Assembly: GCF_900100435.1 (NCBI RefSeq)
Contig: NZ_FNEX01000003.1
Span: forward strand, 310,001-374,000
Direction of reading: 5' to 3'
From: Pedobacter sp. ok626
GTDB lineage: Bacteria > Bacteroidota > Bacteroidia > Sphingobacteriales > Sphingobacteriaceae
Length of the DNA: 64,000 nucleotides
Below are positions 26,297 to 35,095 of the stretch, piece after piece. The notes beneath the pieces were generated by a model that saw nothing but the letters and a program-made list of their open reading frames with translations, had not been told where the DNA came from and ran no database searches. Position numbers and translations under genes: made by a program. Position 1 is the stretch's first letter; each line of letters opens with the position of its first letter.

Positions 26297-27514
26297 TTAA
26301 AGATAAGAAGAAATAGCTTTGTAAATTGAGGACACACTGTTCTCCCAGGTATGTTCAAGGGCAAATGCTCTTCGTTTTCTCGCCAGTTCAGTATTGTTTT
26401 GTTTCAATGCTTTTTCTATTAATGTAACATAATCATCTTTTGAATCCGCGAGGTACACAAAATCACTAAAAGCCTCCATTGCCTTAGTATTAGTTGCAAC
26501 TACAGGTTTACCCATGGCAAGATATTCGTCTATTTTTCTCGGGTAATTTCCTATAGTGACCATATTGAGCAATTGAGGATTGATGCAAACATCAAATTGT
26601 TTGATATAAGCAGGCAATGTGCGAACAGGTTTAATTCCAGTAAAAAAGACATTGCTGAGTTGGTGGAGCTCACTTGATTTAAATAGATCATCTTCAGGTC
26701 CAACTAAAACAACTGACCATTCGGGTTTTTCTGTCGCAATCCGACGAATTATCTCTAAATCTAATCTGATACTTTCCAGTGCACCAACATAACCAATAAC
26801 AGGACCTGTTATACCGGCAAGATCCGTTGGCGGGACTGGATATTTGCTATCCTCGAAAAGATCCAGTTCGCAGCCCTGGCCTACATAAAATGATGCCGGG
26901 TTATATTTTCTACAGTAATCAGCCAGAAAAACAGAATTCGCAACACATACGTCGCTTTTTGCAATGAGTTTCGGTTCAAATTTCTCGCCATGACGTTTCC
27001 AGTAATCAACAGCAAGCATATAATCTCTTGAATAATAAATACTTAAAAATGGATTTAGGTAATCTTTTAGATAAAATCCTTTAAACATTTCATTATCATT
27101 GAACAGGATAAATTTTTTAAAACCTAATAACTTGATCGCTCTTTTGATAGCAGACGCGAATTTGTAATTGTTGTATTTATTAGCTATGTCAAAAAGGGTA
27201 TTTCCGAAAAGCCAGTTTATAGATTCAACCATGCAATCCGGGTACAGGTTCCAAATATTGTCTTGAATAGGAACAAGCCCATCAGCACTGCCATTGATAA
27301 CGTTTAATCTCTTTAAGATTTTTTCATCCTTTTTATTTCTGTAAAGTGTTATTCTGTCCAAGGGAGAATTAACGTACAACACCCGGTTGCTTTTACTGAA
27401 TTCAATAGCAATATTTTTACAGTTGCTCCCGATTTCGGTATCCCACGGCTGCTGACCAATTACAATGATGTCATATCCCCTTAGCGAGTGTTTATCGTCC
27501 ATTTTATCTTTCAT
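26297..27514 (-). CDS. Glycosyltransferase, GT-B fold (GT4/TuaH-like)
   Basis: A 405-residue protein starting near YDIIVIGQQPWDTEIGSN, an opening seen in TuaH-like glycosyltransferases. The C-terminal domain has GYVGALESIRLDLEI and PRKIDEYLAMGKPVVAT, the donor-binding region of GT4-like proteins. There is no membrane helix, so it is cytosolic or membrane-associated. An alternative ATG lies four codons in, at 27502. It follows a GT2 gene by 31 bases in the EPS operon. Its donor sugar is unknown. Confidence 0.84.
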   Translation of the reverse strand: MKDKMDDKHSLRGYDIIVIGQQPWDTEIGSNCKNIAIEFSKSNRVLYVNSPLDRITLYRNKKDEKILKRLNVINGSADGLVPIQDNIWNLYPDCMVESINWLFGNTLFDIANKYNNYKFASAIKRAIKLLGFKKFILFNDNEMFKGFYLKDYLNPFLSIYYSRDYMLAVDYWKRHGEKFEPKLIAKSDVCVANSVFLADYCRKYNPASFYVGQGCELDLFEDSKYPVPPTDLAGITGPVIGYVGALESIRLDLEIIRRIATEKPEWSVVLVGPEDDLFKSSELHQLSNVFFTGIKPVRTLPAYIKQFDVCINPQLLNMVTIGNYPRKIDEYLAMGKPVVATNTKAMEAFSDFVYLADSKDDYVTLIEKALKQNNTELARKRRAFALEHTWENSVSSIYKAISSYL

Positions 27515-27545
27515 CCGAGTTTACTATCATTAATCGATACTAAGA

Positions 27546-28322
27546 CTATTTACACAAAAAGTACCTATAATTAAATTTAAGCTGCCTGTAAATCCTTCTG
27601 GCTATTGCAACGAAGAAATTGTCTGTATTTCTCCAGTAATTCCTGGCTACCATACTTGGTTCATCTGAACTATTAATTGGCTCGAAAATAGCCTTATAAT
27701 CCGCAAAAAAATAAGCCTTATTTTTTTTCTTCAAAAATGAGATCATCATGTCATATTCTGTCTGATCAGAACTTTTAATTTCTGAGTATCTTCCGAATTT
27801 CTCGAAAAAATTGCTCCTTCTCAAATGAGGATGGTCACTATACATCGTTATTTTATCCAAATTCAAAGACCAGGGATCAAATATCATCTCAGAGAAACCA
27901 TATTTAAATGGCTTGAGTTTCGGATAATTTATATAAGAATAGAAACGTACACTATCTACGTCCAAATCACTTTCTATAATCTTAAGGCCATTTTCAAAAT
28001 TAGCACAAAAACCTTCAAGAGGAATAAAATCTTCTTGTACATATAAGGTATACTCCGTTTTAACTGCGTCCTGCCCTTTATTTATATTATTTCCCAGACC
28101 CCTATTTTTCGGTGTCGTCAATAAAGTAAATGCAAAACGGTCCTGCAATTGCCTTATATAATCTAAGTGTTCAGCTTTGCTTCCATCATCCGAAACAATA
28201 ATTTCCTCAAACGCACAGCCGCCCTTTGAAAATGTAAGCAATAACCTCTCTAAAGATTTGCTCCTGTTGTAGTGTGTAATGAGTAATGTTACTTTTTCAA
28301 ATTTTTTTATCGGTTCAGCCAT
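27546..28322 (-). CDS. Glycosyltransferase family 2
   Basis: A 258-residue GT-A enzyme: VTLLITHYNRSKSLERLL, IIVSDDGSK, TTPKNRGLGNNINKG and YVQEDFIPLEGF, where QED replaces the more usual DxD. The C-terminus (RIYRQLKFNYRYFLCK) is basic and aromatic and may dock on the membrane. It lies 30 bases after the acyltransferase gene in the EPS operon and would add a sugar to the repeat unit. It contains no transmembrane helix. Specificity is unknown. Confidence 0.83.
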   Translation of the reverse strand: MAEPIKKFEKVTLLITHYNRSKSLERLLLTFSKGGCAFEEIIVSDDGSKAEHLDYIRQLQDRFAFTLLTTPKNRGLGNNINKGQDAVKTEYTLYVQEDFIPLEGFCANFENGLKIIESDLDVDSVRFYSYINYPKLKPFKYGFSEMIFDPWSLNLDKITMYSDHPHLRRSNFFEKFGRYSEIKSSDQTEYDMMISFLKKKNKAYFFADYKAIFEPINSSDEPSMVARNYWRNTDNFFVAIARRIYRQLKFNYRYFLCK

Positions 28323-28352
28323 TCACTTAATATTTTTTGCTCAAGAGACAAT

Positions 28353-28973
28353 TTAACTGTTATATTTCTCCCAGATCTCAGTGGCCTGGTTGTATTTTTT
28401 TATAATGCGCGCCGGATTCCCCACAGCAACAGCATATTCAGGAACGTCTTTAGTTACTACACTACCCGCGCCGATCACACAATGTTTCCCTAAAGTAACT
28501 CCGGCAGTAATCACACTATTTGCACCGATCCACACATGATCTGAAATGATGATATGCTTACAACTTACCGGTTGCTTTGAAGGCGATATGCTAATATCCT
28601 GATACCCATGATTTAAGCCGGACACGACTATGTTTTGGGCTAACATCACCTCATTACCGATTGTGACTGGGCCAATAATAACACTGCCTATCCCGATAAT
28701 TGTGCCGTTTCCGATAATGACATTACCAACGCCGTTATTGATTGTAGAAAAATCTTCTACTACAGACTTTTCACCCAATGTAAATTCGTTAAAAGGAAAT
28801 ACGTCAAGTCTGGTCCGATTCCTAATGATCGAATGCCGTCCACGTTTGTGTTTAAAAGGATTTAAAAACCACCTTACCCATAACCTTGGTCTATGCTCGT
28901 TTGCGGGAATTAGCATTTTTAAAGCCATCCTTTTTAAACCTGGATTCGATTTTATCTTTGAAATGATAGACAT
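28353..28973 (-). CDS. Hexapeptide-repeat O-acetyltransferase (WcaF/MaT-like)
   Basis: A 206-residue left-handed beta-helix protein starting at the ATG at 28973; the TTG two codons upstream is not needed. Hexapeptide repeats run from about residue 75 (NVIIGNGTIIGIGSVIIGPV) to 185, with the active-site-type segment NHGYQDISI near residue 130 and the end VAVGNPARIIKKY, the usual tail of sugar O-acetyltransferases. It would use acetyl-CoA to acetylate a sugar of the EPS repeat unit. Its start lies 18 bases after a tiny ORF (28992-29084) that follows the polymerase gene. Confidence 0.9.
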   Translation of the reverse strand: MSIISKIKSNPGLKRMALKMLIPANEHRPRLWVRWFLNPFKHKRGRHSIIRNRTRLDVFPFNEFTLGEKSVVEDFSTINNGVGNVIIGNGTIIGIGSVIIGPVTIGNEVMLAQNIVVSGLNHGYQDISISPSKQPVSCKHIIISDHVWIGANSVITAGVTLGKHCVIGAGSVVTKDVPEYAVAVGNPARIIKKYNQATEIWEKYNS

Positions 28974-28991
28974 GTACAATTGCGTTAAGTA

Positions 28992-29084
28992 TTATTCTTC
29001 TTCATTTTGCAGATATTTAAGCCCCCTGAAAAAGCCAATTATGAAACATAAAATTACAGGAATGGCAAATATTTCGTAAGGCAT
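28992..29084 (-). CDS. Putative 30-residue single-helix membrane peptide
   Basis: A short open frame with ATG at 29084 and TAA at 28992-28994. The product begins MPYEIFAIPVILCF, continues as a hydrophobic helix to about residue 19, then has RGLKYLQNEEE. It fills the otherwise unexplained 122-base gap between the polymerase and acyltransferase genes, is co-directional, and lies 11 bases after the polymerase stop. A helix with a basic then acidic cytosolic tail looks like a real small membrane protein rather than chance. No homologue is recognised; expression is not proven. Confidence 0.45.
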   Translation of the reverse strand: MPYEIFAIPVILCFIIGFFRGLKYLQNEEE

Positions 29085-29095
29085 ACTTCTCTTTT

Positions 29096-30376
29096 TTAAT
29101 TGGTTAAAAGTTTGGCATCTGTAAGTTCCTGATCAAATTTAGGCATTTTATAAATAAAGGCCCAGGACATATAAATTATGATAGAACTGGGCATTGTATT
29201 GATGACCTCGTTTCCGTAACTGCAAATTAGGATCCCTGCAAAACCGGAGGTTAACGCAATTGCCTTAATTTTAAGTCCCTCATCCCGAATCCGCCACGTA
29301 ATTCCACAACATTTGCCCAAAATATACATCATAATCCCTAACCATAATGTAAATCCGACAATTCCGTACATTGCCCAGATTTTGACCCAATAACTGTCAG
29401 GCTGTACCTTCGACAAAAATTTATCCTGGTTATACAACATACCGTTTGCACCCGTTACCCCCAATCCTCCACCGAACGGCCTGTCACTCATATATTCCCT
29501 GAGTATGCGTTGGCTGTTTATACGAACATTCAAAGAAGGATCGTCGGGGTTCAACGCCGAACGCAATCTATAGATTTCATAACTCCCATTACCAATATAA
29601 GTGAACTTCAAAAAACAGATAAAGCAGATACCGAGTACGCCACCAATGATCAGTATCTTAAACTTTTTACTCAGAATAATAGCCGTAAAGGCGCCGGGGA
29701 TCAGTGCAAACAACGCGCCTCTCGTCCCCGAGATCAGCATTCCGTAAAACATCAACGCAGAGGCAACCAGCAACATGACCTTATATTTCTTCTGGATAGG
29801 CCCCAATGCAAGAATTAATGCCATCAGTCCGATGTGTGCCTGACTGGCACCAAATTGAGCTGCTTCTGAATAAAAAGAAAATACACGAAGTCGTCCCCAC
29901 AGCAGGTGAGTATTAGCGCCACCACTGGCTAAAAATTCTATATCTCCCTTTGATAACCCAATGTGTTGCTGCTTAAACCCATCTAGTGCAGCCAGCGTGG
30001 AGAAAATCAACACCAATAATATAAAATTATTCAAGTCTTTGATCTCATCGAAAATAACCATCGAAAGTGTAGTAATCAGAAGCGGGTAAAGTGCCGCAGA
30101 CCTGATTTCTTTTAGCCAGCCGATAACACTAGCCCCTTCTGGATTTATAACTTCAATTACACTAATGAAGAACCAAAATAGCATCAGATAAAATATATCA
30201 CTATTTGCATTAGCCCAACCAGTTTTGGCAACTTGAAAAATAGCTGCAATAAATGCTATAACCAAAAACCCTTCTATTAACGTTCCAGAAGGGAAATTTA
30301 AACTAAATTCTCGAGTGATCAACCACGATGTGAAACAATAAATTAACAGTAAATACAATATCCTTTTTGCAGCCAT
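29096..30376 (-). CDS. O-antigen polymerase/ligase-like protein (Wzy/WaaL superfamily)
   Basis: A 426-residue polytopic protein with about 11-12 hydrophobic helices and one large periplasmic loop around residues 270-320, where LNPDDPSLNVRINSQRIL and RPFGGGLGVTG lie. SGTRGALFALIPGAFTA near residue 210 is the conserved arginine-containing helix of the O-antigen ligase/polymerase family. It probably polymerises undecaprenyl-linked repeat units at the periplasmic face. It follows the Wzc-like gene by 28 bases. Ligase and polymerase functions cannot be separated from sequence alone, but the EPS operon favours polymerase. Confidence 0.82.
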   Translation of the reverse strand: MAAKRILYLLLIYCFTSWLITREFSLNFPSGTLIEGFLVIAFIAAIFQVAKTGWANANSDIFYLMLFWFFISVIEVINPEGASVIGWLKEIRSAALYPLLITTLSMVIFDEIKDLNNFILLVLIFSTLAALDGFKQQHIGLSKGDIEFLASGGANTHLLWGRLRVFSFYSEAAQFGASQAHIGLMALILALGPIQKKYKVMLLVASALMFYGMLISGTRGALFALIPGAFTAIILSKKFKILIIGGVLGICFICFLKFTYIGNGSYEIYRLRSALNPDDPSLNVRINSQRILREYMSDRPFGGGLGVTGANGMLYNQDKFLSKVQPDSYWVKIWAMYGIVGFTLWLGIMMYILGKCCGITWRIRDEGLKIKAIALTSGFAGILICSYGNEVINTMPSSIIIYMSWAFIYKMPKFDQELTDAKLLTN

Positions 30377-30404
30377 AGTACCCGGTGATCAGCGTTCTAG
30401 TTCT

Positions 30405-32570
30405 TTAACCCGCAGACTGATTAGTCTTGATCTCAGTTAATTTAATTTTATTTAAAATCCATCCTAGAAATCCATTACTTTTCTTCAAAAGATCAAGATA
30501 CTCCTTGTCCTCATCTTTAATGGATTTTCCAGCTTCAAAAACTGCAAGGTTCATTTCGGTAAAAGACAACCATTCTTTTGCCAGGTTTGTGTCTCTTAGG
30601 CTATTAATATCAATAATTATCATATCAAATTGTCCTTTGAGCACATCAAAACCAGCCTTTAAACTGCGTTCATCTTGCATTTCCAGTATTGACGCATTCA
30701 CAACACTTTTACTAAGAATGGTAATTAGATCTTCAGCAACAATTTCCTTTTTTACAAGGAAAGCCTCAAAATTCTGACTGGTAGTCAAACTTTTAATATT
30801 AGCATCGCCAACAGGTCTAGGTTCTTCACCAATTAGTAATACTTTCTTGCCTACCATAGCAAACGAATATGCTAAATTATAGGCAATAGTGGTCTTTCCT
30901 TCCGAACTATCTAAGCTAGTAACACCCAAAATATTACTAGCGTCTTTAACCAAGCGGTTACTGATCTCAAATCTTAAAGATCTAAGCAAATTTTTATAAA
31001 TGCCATATTCCTTTTCTTCTTCCTTATGATTCCATATGCTTCTAATACTCCTGTCAGAACTAGAAAGAAAATTCAAATTCCCCAAGACAGGCATTTTAGT
31101 CGCTGATTCGAGCTGTCTCGAATTATTGATAGATCCATCCAAAAAGAAAATAATAAAAACAACTGCTAACACAAGTAGAAAACTAACCATTCCTGCACCC
31201 AAAAGATACAACCACTTTTTTGACGGAAGGGGTAAACCAGGAACACCTATCTCCTCTATTTGTAACTTGAGCCCTAAATTTTGCTCAGTCTTATTATTAT
31301 TATATTGATCAAGAGCAGCCATATAATCCTTAGTAGCCAACTCGGCATCTCTTTGATAATTTGATATCTCAGCGTCATATGGAACCATACCGCTATATCG
31401 AGATCTTAACACGCTTAATTGTTTATCTAGTGAACTGATGCTGCTTTTGGCTTGCTGCAAAGCTACCTCTAATGCAAGCTTTTGTTGTATTAAAGCCTGT
31501 TTTGAAGACCTTATATCCACTACATTATCATCAGAATTTTGATTATTTCTCGCCGTGATTAACCGGGTTAAGGAATCTACCTTTCTTTGGTCAGCCGCTT
31601 TAAAGTTTCCATCAACCAAATTCGAATTCGCAATCTCCAACTGTCTTTTCAAGTCAATAATAGCCCTATTATCAGCCCTGCTGCTTCCTGCTAACAATGG
31701 GTCGCTCCCCCTCAGTTTCCCCTCAATAATGTTAATAGCTCCTTGATTTGACTGAATCTCTTTAAGAGCCTGCGTTCTTTGAGCTTCATATTCTGAGATC
31801 TGACCGTAAACTATAGCAGATTGTTCATTAAGGTTTAAAACGCCCTTGTTTCGCTTAAATGAAGATAAAGCCTCATTTTTTTGATTCATAACCTGCGCCT
31901 TATTTTTTAATAAGGAATCCAGCAAAACGATTGAATTATTTTGATTAGTACTGACATCTGAGCTGTAATTATTAATAAACTCACGAGCTAGCGTATTTAC
32001 TACATAAGCAGAAAGATCAGCATTTTCAGATACAAGCTGAATCGTTATATAATCACTATTATCTGCATGACTAATATCTAACTCCTTTGAAAGGGCATAA
32101 TCATTGTAACCAACAGACGCAACAATATCCAACAGCTTATATTTTCCATGATTATCAGCTAGTGTTAAAACGGATTTATTCAACAACTTCTCTTTAAACA
32201 ATCTAATCACGGCTTGCTTATCCTCTACGCTCAAAGAATCAATCTTTTCACTAGGTTTTCTAAAGGCTTTTTCAGGTTGTTCTAAATCATGTAAAATCAA
32301 ATTATATGAGAGAAGATTCATAACCTTCTTCATTTTCAATTTCTCCATAATATTACTGAACTGTTGGCTAACCTTAAAAAAATCTACGTTCTGCTCATTG
32401 ATCACTTTTTTCGATGGATCAAGTAAACCAGTTGAAATCTGAACCTCAGAACTGTATTCCTTTGGTAAATTCTGAACAAAAAAATAGGTGATTAGAACAA
32501 CGACAATAGGGACTAAAATAAGCACCCATTTATATCTCTTTAGTACTTTTAGGAATGATTTAATATCCAT
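30405..32570 (-). CDS. Wzc/GumC-like polysaccharide co-polymerase with degenerate kinase domain
   Basis: A 721-residue inner-membrane protein: Wzz domain with first helix at residues 15-32, a long periplasmic coiled-coil region (about 200-420), second helix near 455-480 and a cytosolic P-loop domain. The P-loop VTSLDSSEGKTT keeps Walker A. At the Walker A' position VLLIGEEPRP replaces the usual VLLIDxDxRxP, so the catalytic aspartate is missing. Walker B is MIIIDINS. The C-terminal tail has no tyrosine cluster. It probably sets chain length and couples to the export channel without tyrosine autophosphorylation. It lies 19 bases after the TolC-like gene. Confidence 0.88.
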   Translation of the reverse strand: MDIKSFLKVLKRYKWVLILVPIVVVLITYFFVQNLPKEYSSEVQISTGLLDPSKKVINEQNVDFFKVSQQFSNIMEKLKMKKVMNLLSYNLILHDLEQPEKAFRKPSEKIDSLSVEDKQAVIRLFKEKLLNKSVLTLADNHGKYKLLDIVASVGYNDYALSKELDISHADNSDYITIQLVSENADLSAYVVNTLAREFINNYSSDVSTNQNNSIVLLDSLLKNKAQVMNQKNEALSSFKRNKGVLNLNEQSAIVYGQISEYEAQRTQALKEIQSNQGAINIIEGKLRGSDPLLAGSSRADNRAIIDLKRQLEIANSNLVDGNFKAADQRKVDSLTRLITARNNQNSDDNVVDIRSSKQALIQQKLALEVALQQAKSSISSLDKQLSVLRSRYSGMVPYDAEISNYQRDAELATKDYMAALDQYNNNKTEQNLGLKLQIEEIGVPGLPLPSKKWLYLLGAGMVSFLLVLAVVFIIFFLDGSINNSRQLESATKMPVLGNLNFLSSSDRSIRSIWNHKEEEKEYGIYKNLLRSLRFEISNRLVKDASNILGVTSLDSSEGKTTIAYNLAYSFAMVGKKVLLIGEEPRPVGDANIKSLTTSQNFEAFLVKKEIVAEDLITILSKSVVNASILEMQDERSLKAGFDVLKGQFDMIIIDINSLRDTNLAKEWLSFTEMNLAVFEAGKSIKDEDKEYLDLLKKSNGFLGWILNKIKLTEIKTNQSAG

Positions 32571-32589
32571 TTTTATTTACGAGAAAAAA

Positions 32590-33270
32590 TTATTTAACTT
32601 CCGAAAGCTTCTGACCGATTATTTCTTCTAATAAATCTTTGGCTTTCAAATAGGCAATTTCCACTTGTATTTTTGCCGTACTTACAGCAGACTGATTAAT
32701 TCTAGATTGGCTATATACATCCAAAGTAACTTCTCCCTTCTCAAATTTACGACGTAGGCCATCATTTACTTCTTTGTTGTCTTGAGCGCTTTGAGTATAG
32801 ATTTTTAGCTGATTAATTTGTTGAATATAATCATAATATCTCCTTTTCACTTCCATTTCAAGCTGAGTATTGTATTCTTGCTCTTCTAATTGAGAAATCT
32901 TATACTCCGCTTTCGCTTTTTTAACCAAAAAAGGTTTTTGGAGAAAATTACCTAAATTTAAATTTACACTAAACTGAAATCCATTTACATTATATGGATT
33001 TAAAGGGTCAAGTGCAGTTTTCTGATCAGGTCTATAAAAATATGAGGCACTAAACAAATCCAGATATGACACCTGTGCCATTGGAATCCCAGTCTTTATA
33101 ACTTCTTTTCTAGTTTCAAAAATCTTCCTTCTTGGATAATTTTCCTTTGCTAACGCAATGTACTTATCCAGATCAGCATATTTAATTTCCGGAATAATCG
33201 ACTCCTGAGCTACAGCATCAACACTTAAAAACATCAGGGAAACCAGGATGATATTTAATAACTTTTTCAT
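32590..33270 (-). CDS. Half-size TolC-like outer-membrane factor
   Basis: A 226-residue protein with a signal peptide (MKKLLNIILVSLMFLSVDAVAQ). The body has VNLNLGNFLQKPFLVKKAKAEY and long helical segments ending KFEKGEVTLDVYSQS, a pattern seen in TolC/OEP repeats, but full TolC proteins are about 430-490 residues with two repeats; this has one. It lies between the sugar transferase and the Wzc-like gene, where a Wza-type export protein would be expected. None with the poly-export domain is in the window. It may form or assist the outer-membrane channel as a higher oligomer, which is inference. Confidence 0.72.
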   Translation of the reverse strand: MKKLLNIILVSLMFLSVDAVAQESIIPEIKYADLDKYIALAKENYPRRKIFETRKEVIKTGIPMAQVSYLDLFSASYFYRPDQKTALDPLNPYNVNGFQFSVNLNLGNFLQKPFLVKKAKAEYKISQLEEQEYNTQLEMEVKRRYYDYIQQINQLKIYTQSAQDNKEVNDGLRRKFEKGEVTLDVYSQSRINQSAVSTAKIQVEIAYLKAKDLLEEIIGQKLSEVK

Positions 33271-33320
33271 GAATTTATTTTTTTTGGTAGGTTAATTTAT
33301 ATTTTAAAATTATTTTTTTT

Positions 33321-34406
33321 TTAAACTTTTTCTTTCTGTATTAAAGCCGGTATAGTCTTTAGTATGATCTTCAAATCCAGCAAAATCGAATAATTAGCTG
33401 CATAATAGTTATCCAATTCTTTTCTTTCGGTTTCAGACATATCCTTCTTTCCTCTTTTACTAATTTGCCACAACCCTGTCAAGCCTGCTGGCCCTAAAAA
33501 CCTGGTCGACCATTCGTTAGTAGTCAATTGTTCTGCCTCATACAATGGCAGCGGTCTGTTGCCGACCAGCGACATATCACCGATAAACACATTGACCAGC
33601 TGTGGCAGCTCATCAATACTTGTCCGTCTTAAAAATGCGCCAAGCTTTGTAATCCTGGGATCATCCTTAAATTTTACGAAGGCCGCTTTTCCGTTTTTCT
33701 TATTCGATTCACTGGCATACTGGTTTAATCCGGCGATAGAAGCAATCATCTGATCCGCATCACTTCTCATCGACCTGAACTTCAGGAAATCAAAAATCTT
33801 ATATCCGGCCCCCACCCTTTTACTTTTATAAATTACATCGCCTTTCGATTCCAGTCTAATCAAAATAGCAACAACAATAAACAAAGGAGTTAGGCAAAAC
33901 AAAGCACAGCCTGAAGCAATCACATCAAAAACCCTTTTCGTCATGGGAATTTGATACTCAACATCCATCTGTTTAGAAAGCTCCAGAAGCTTAGGCTTAA
34001 TCAACTTAAATTTTATTAAAAAATTAAGTCTTTCATAAAAATCTTCTATAGGAAAAGGATAGGTATAATAATCATTCACCTTTAATTTCAAGGCCTTGTT
34101 CCTCCACTCTCTATCCTCTTTAACCCCCAATAAAACGATAACCAATCCATGAAGGAGAGGATTGCTCTTAATATAGCTTACCTGGTTAAAACACTCCTTA
34201 TTATCGTCTACCTCTATTAAAATAATATCAGGTAAAGTCAATAATGACCTACTATCCAGGTAGCTTCTAAACAGATCTGGGTCCTCTAAGTGTTCGATAT
34301 TGAAATTCGAATCAAAGTCCTCGAAAACTGCATTTTTAAGCAATTTACCGAAATACACAATTTTCGCATTTATCTCAGGCCGATTAATAGTAGTCGTTAT
34401 CATCAT
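33321..34406 (-). CDS. Sugar transferase with N-terminal degenerate receiver domain
   Basis: A 361-residue protein. Residues 155-361 are a polyisoprenyl-phosphate hexose-1-phosphate transferase: membrane segment after KRVFDVIASGCALF, then KFRSMRSDAD, LRRTSIDELPQLVNV, GDMSLVGNRPLP and GLTGLWQISKRG. This enzyme starts the EPS repeat unit on undecaprenyl phosphate. Residues 14-135 resemble a response-regulator receiver with the phosphorylation residues lost: the acidic pair is replaced near YFGK, the acceptor aspartate by E65 (IILIEVDD) and the lysine by Y116 (YYTYPFP). The gene overlaps the stand-alone receiver gene by 4 bases (ATGA), suggesting translational coupling. A regulatory role for the N-domain is inference. 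Confidence 0.9.
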   Translation of the reverse strand: MMITTTINRPEINAKIVYFGKLLKNAVFEDFDSNFNIEHLEDPDLFRSYLDSRSLLTLPDIILIEVDDNKECFNQVSYIKSNPLLHGLVIVLLGVKEDREWRNKALKLKVNDYYTYPFPIEDFYERLNFLIKFKLIKPKLLELSKQMDVEYQIPMTKRVFDVIASGCALFCLTPLFIVVAILIRLESKGDVIYKSKRVGAGYKIFDFLKFRSMRSDADQMIASIAGLNQYASESNKKNGKAAFVKFKDDPRITKLGAFLRRTSIDELPQLVNVFIGDMSLVGNRPLPLYEAEQLTTNEWSTRFLGPAGLTGLWQISKRGKKDMSETERKELDNYYAANYSILLDLKIILKTIPALIQKEKV

Positions 34407-34786
34407 GCGAGAAGTTCTGTTATGTGAGATCTTAAGATTGCTGGGTTAAACGGTTTTTCCATAAAACGGTCTATTTTAAAAGACATCTCTTTTACTTTAT
34501 CTTCCAAATCATCAGCGCCAGACAATAATATAACCGGAGTATTTCTATAAAAACCACTAATCTTAAGATTTCTAATCAATGTACTTCCATCAAAATAGGG
34601 CATCATCAAATCAGATATAATCAAATCGGGGTCATTCCCTTCCTCCAACCAAGCAATAGCTTCTATACCGCTTGTTTTAATAATCAATGTATATTCAGAA
34701 GATAAAATAAAATTCAACAACTTAAGTATGCTTGGTTCATCATCAACCACTAATATTATCTTTTTACTACCGTCCTTACTCTCCAT
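34403..34786 (-). CDS. Single-domain response regulator
   Basis: A 127-residue stand-alone receiver with all active-site residues: D15-D16, phospho-acceptor D59 (LIISDLMMPYFDG), S89 and K111 (MEKPF). It has no DNA-binding output domain. It is the first gene of the EPS operon and overlaps the sugar transferase gene by 4 bases, so the phosphorylation state may control polymer initiation by protein contact. The nearest histidine kinase in the window is the hybrid kinase starting at 35916, which has its own receivers; whether it phosphorylates this protein is unknown. Confidence 0.92.
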   Translation of the reverse strand: MESKDGSKKIILVVDDEPSILKLLNFILSSEYTLIIKTSGIEAIAWLEEGNDPDLIISDLMMPYFDGSTLIRNLKISGFYRNTPVILLSGADDLEDKVKEMSFKIDRFMEKPFNPAILRSHITELLA

Positions 34787-35095
34787 GGGTATTAAGCGAT
34801 TTAATTTGTCTGCCTAGTAAAATTAATTCAAACTTAAACAAATAATTCCAACATCTATTCATGTTAATCTAGCTATTTATTCTAAAAAAGGCTAAACTTA
34901 TCATCTCTTTAAAATCAACAACAAACTCATCATCAAACCATTGATGCTTATCTATAATTTTAAACATTTCATTAAATATTTAATGATTCAATTTAGCTAT
35001 TATTTCGAAAAATTAATAAATATTGCAAAGATAAATTTCTACACAATAAACCATGCAACACAACCTGTATTGCTAGTCAAAAAATGAATCAAAAA
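34787..35095. other. 309-base AT-rich leader region of the EPS operon
   Basis: No gene was recognised. It lies between the small lipoprotein gene and the response regulator gene, both leftward. It contains a candidate promoter (35026-35058) and, if that is used, a long 5' leader of about 230 bases. No stable hairpin or known riboswitch pattern was identified by eye. Confidence 0.5.
35026..35058 (-). promoter_or_regulatory. Candidate Bacteroidota-type promoter for the EPS operon
   Basis: On the minus strand 35033-35026 reads TATCTTTG, a full match to the -7 consensus TAnnTTTG. A TTG triplet at 35058-35056, 22 bases upstream of it, could be the -33 element. Transcription would start near 35019 and read toward the response regulator gene. 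Confidence 0.45.

Noticed and set aside
28630..29079. 149-residue plus-strand frame
   Set aside because: It is the shadow of the hexapeptide acyltransferase; the hydrophobic pattern reflects the repeats read backwards.
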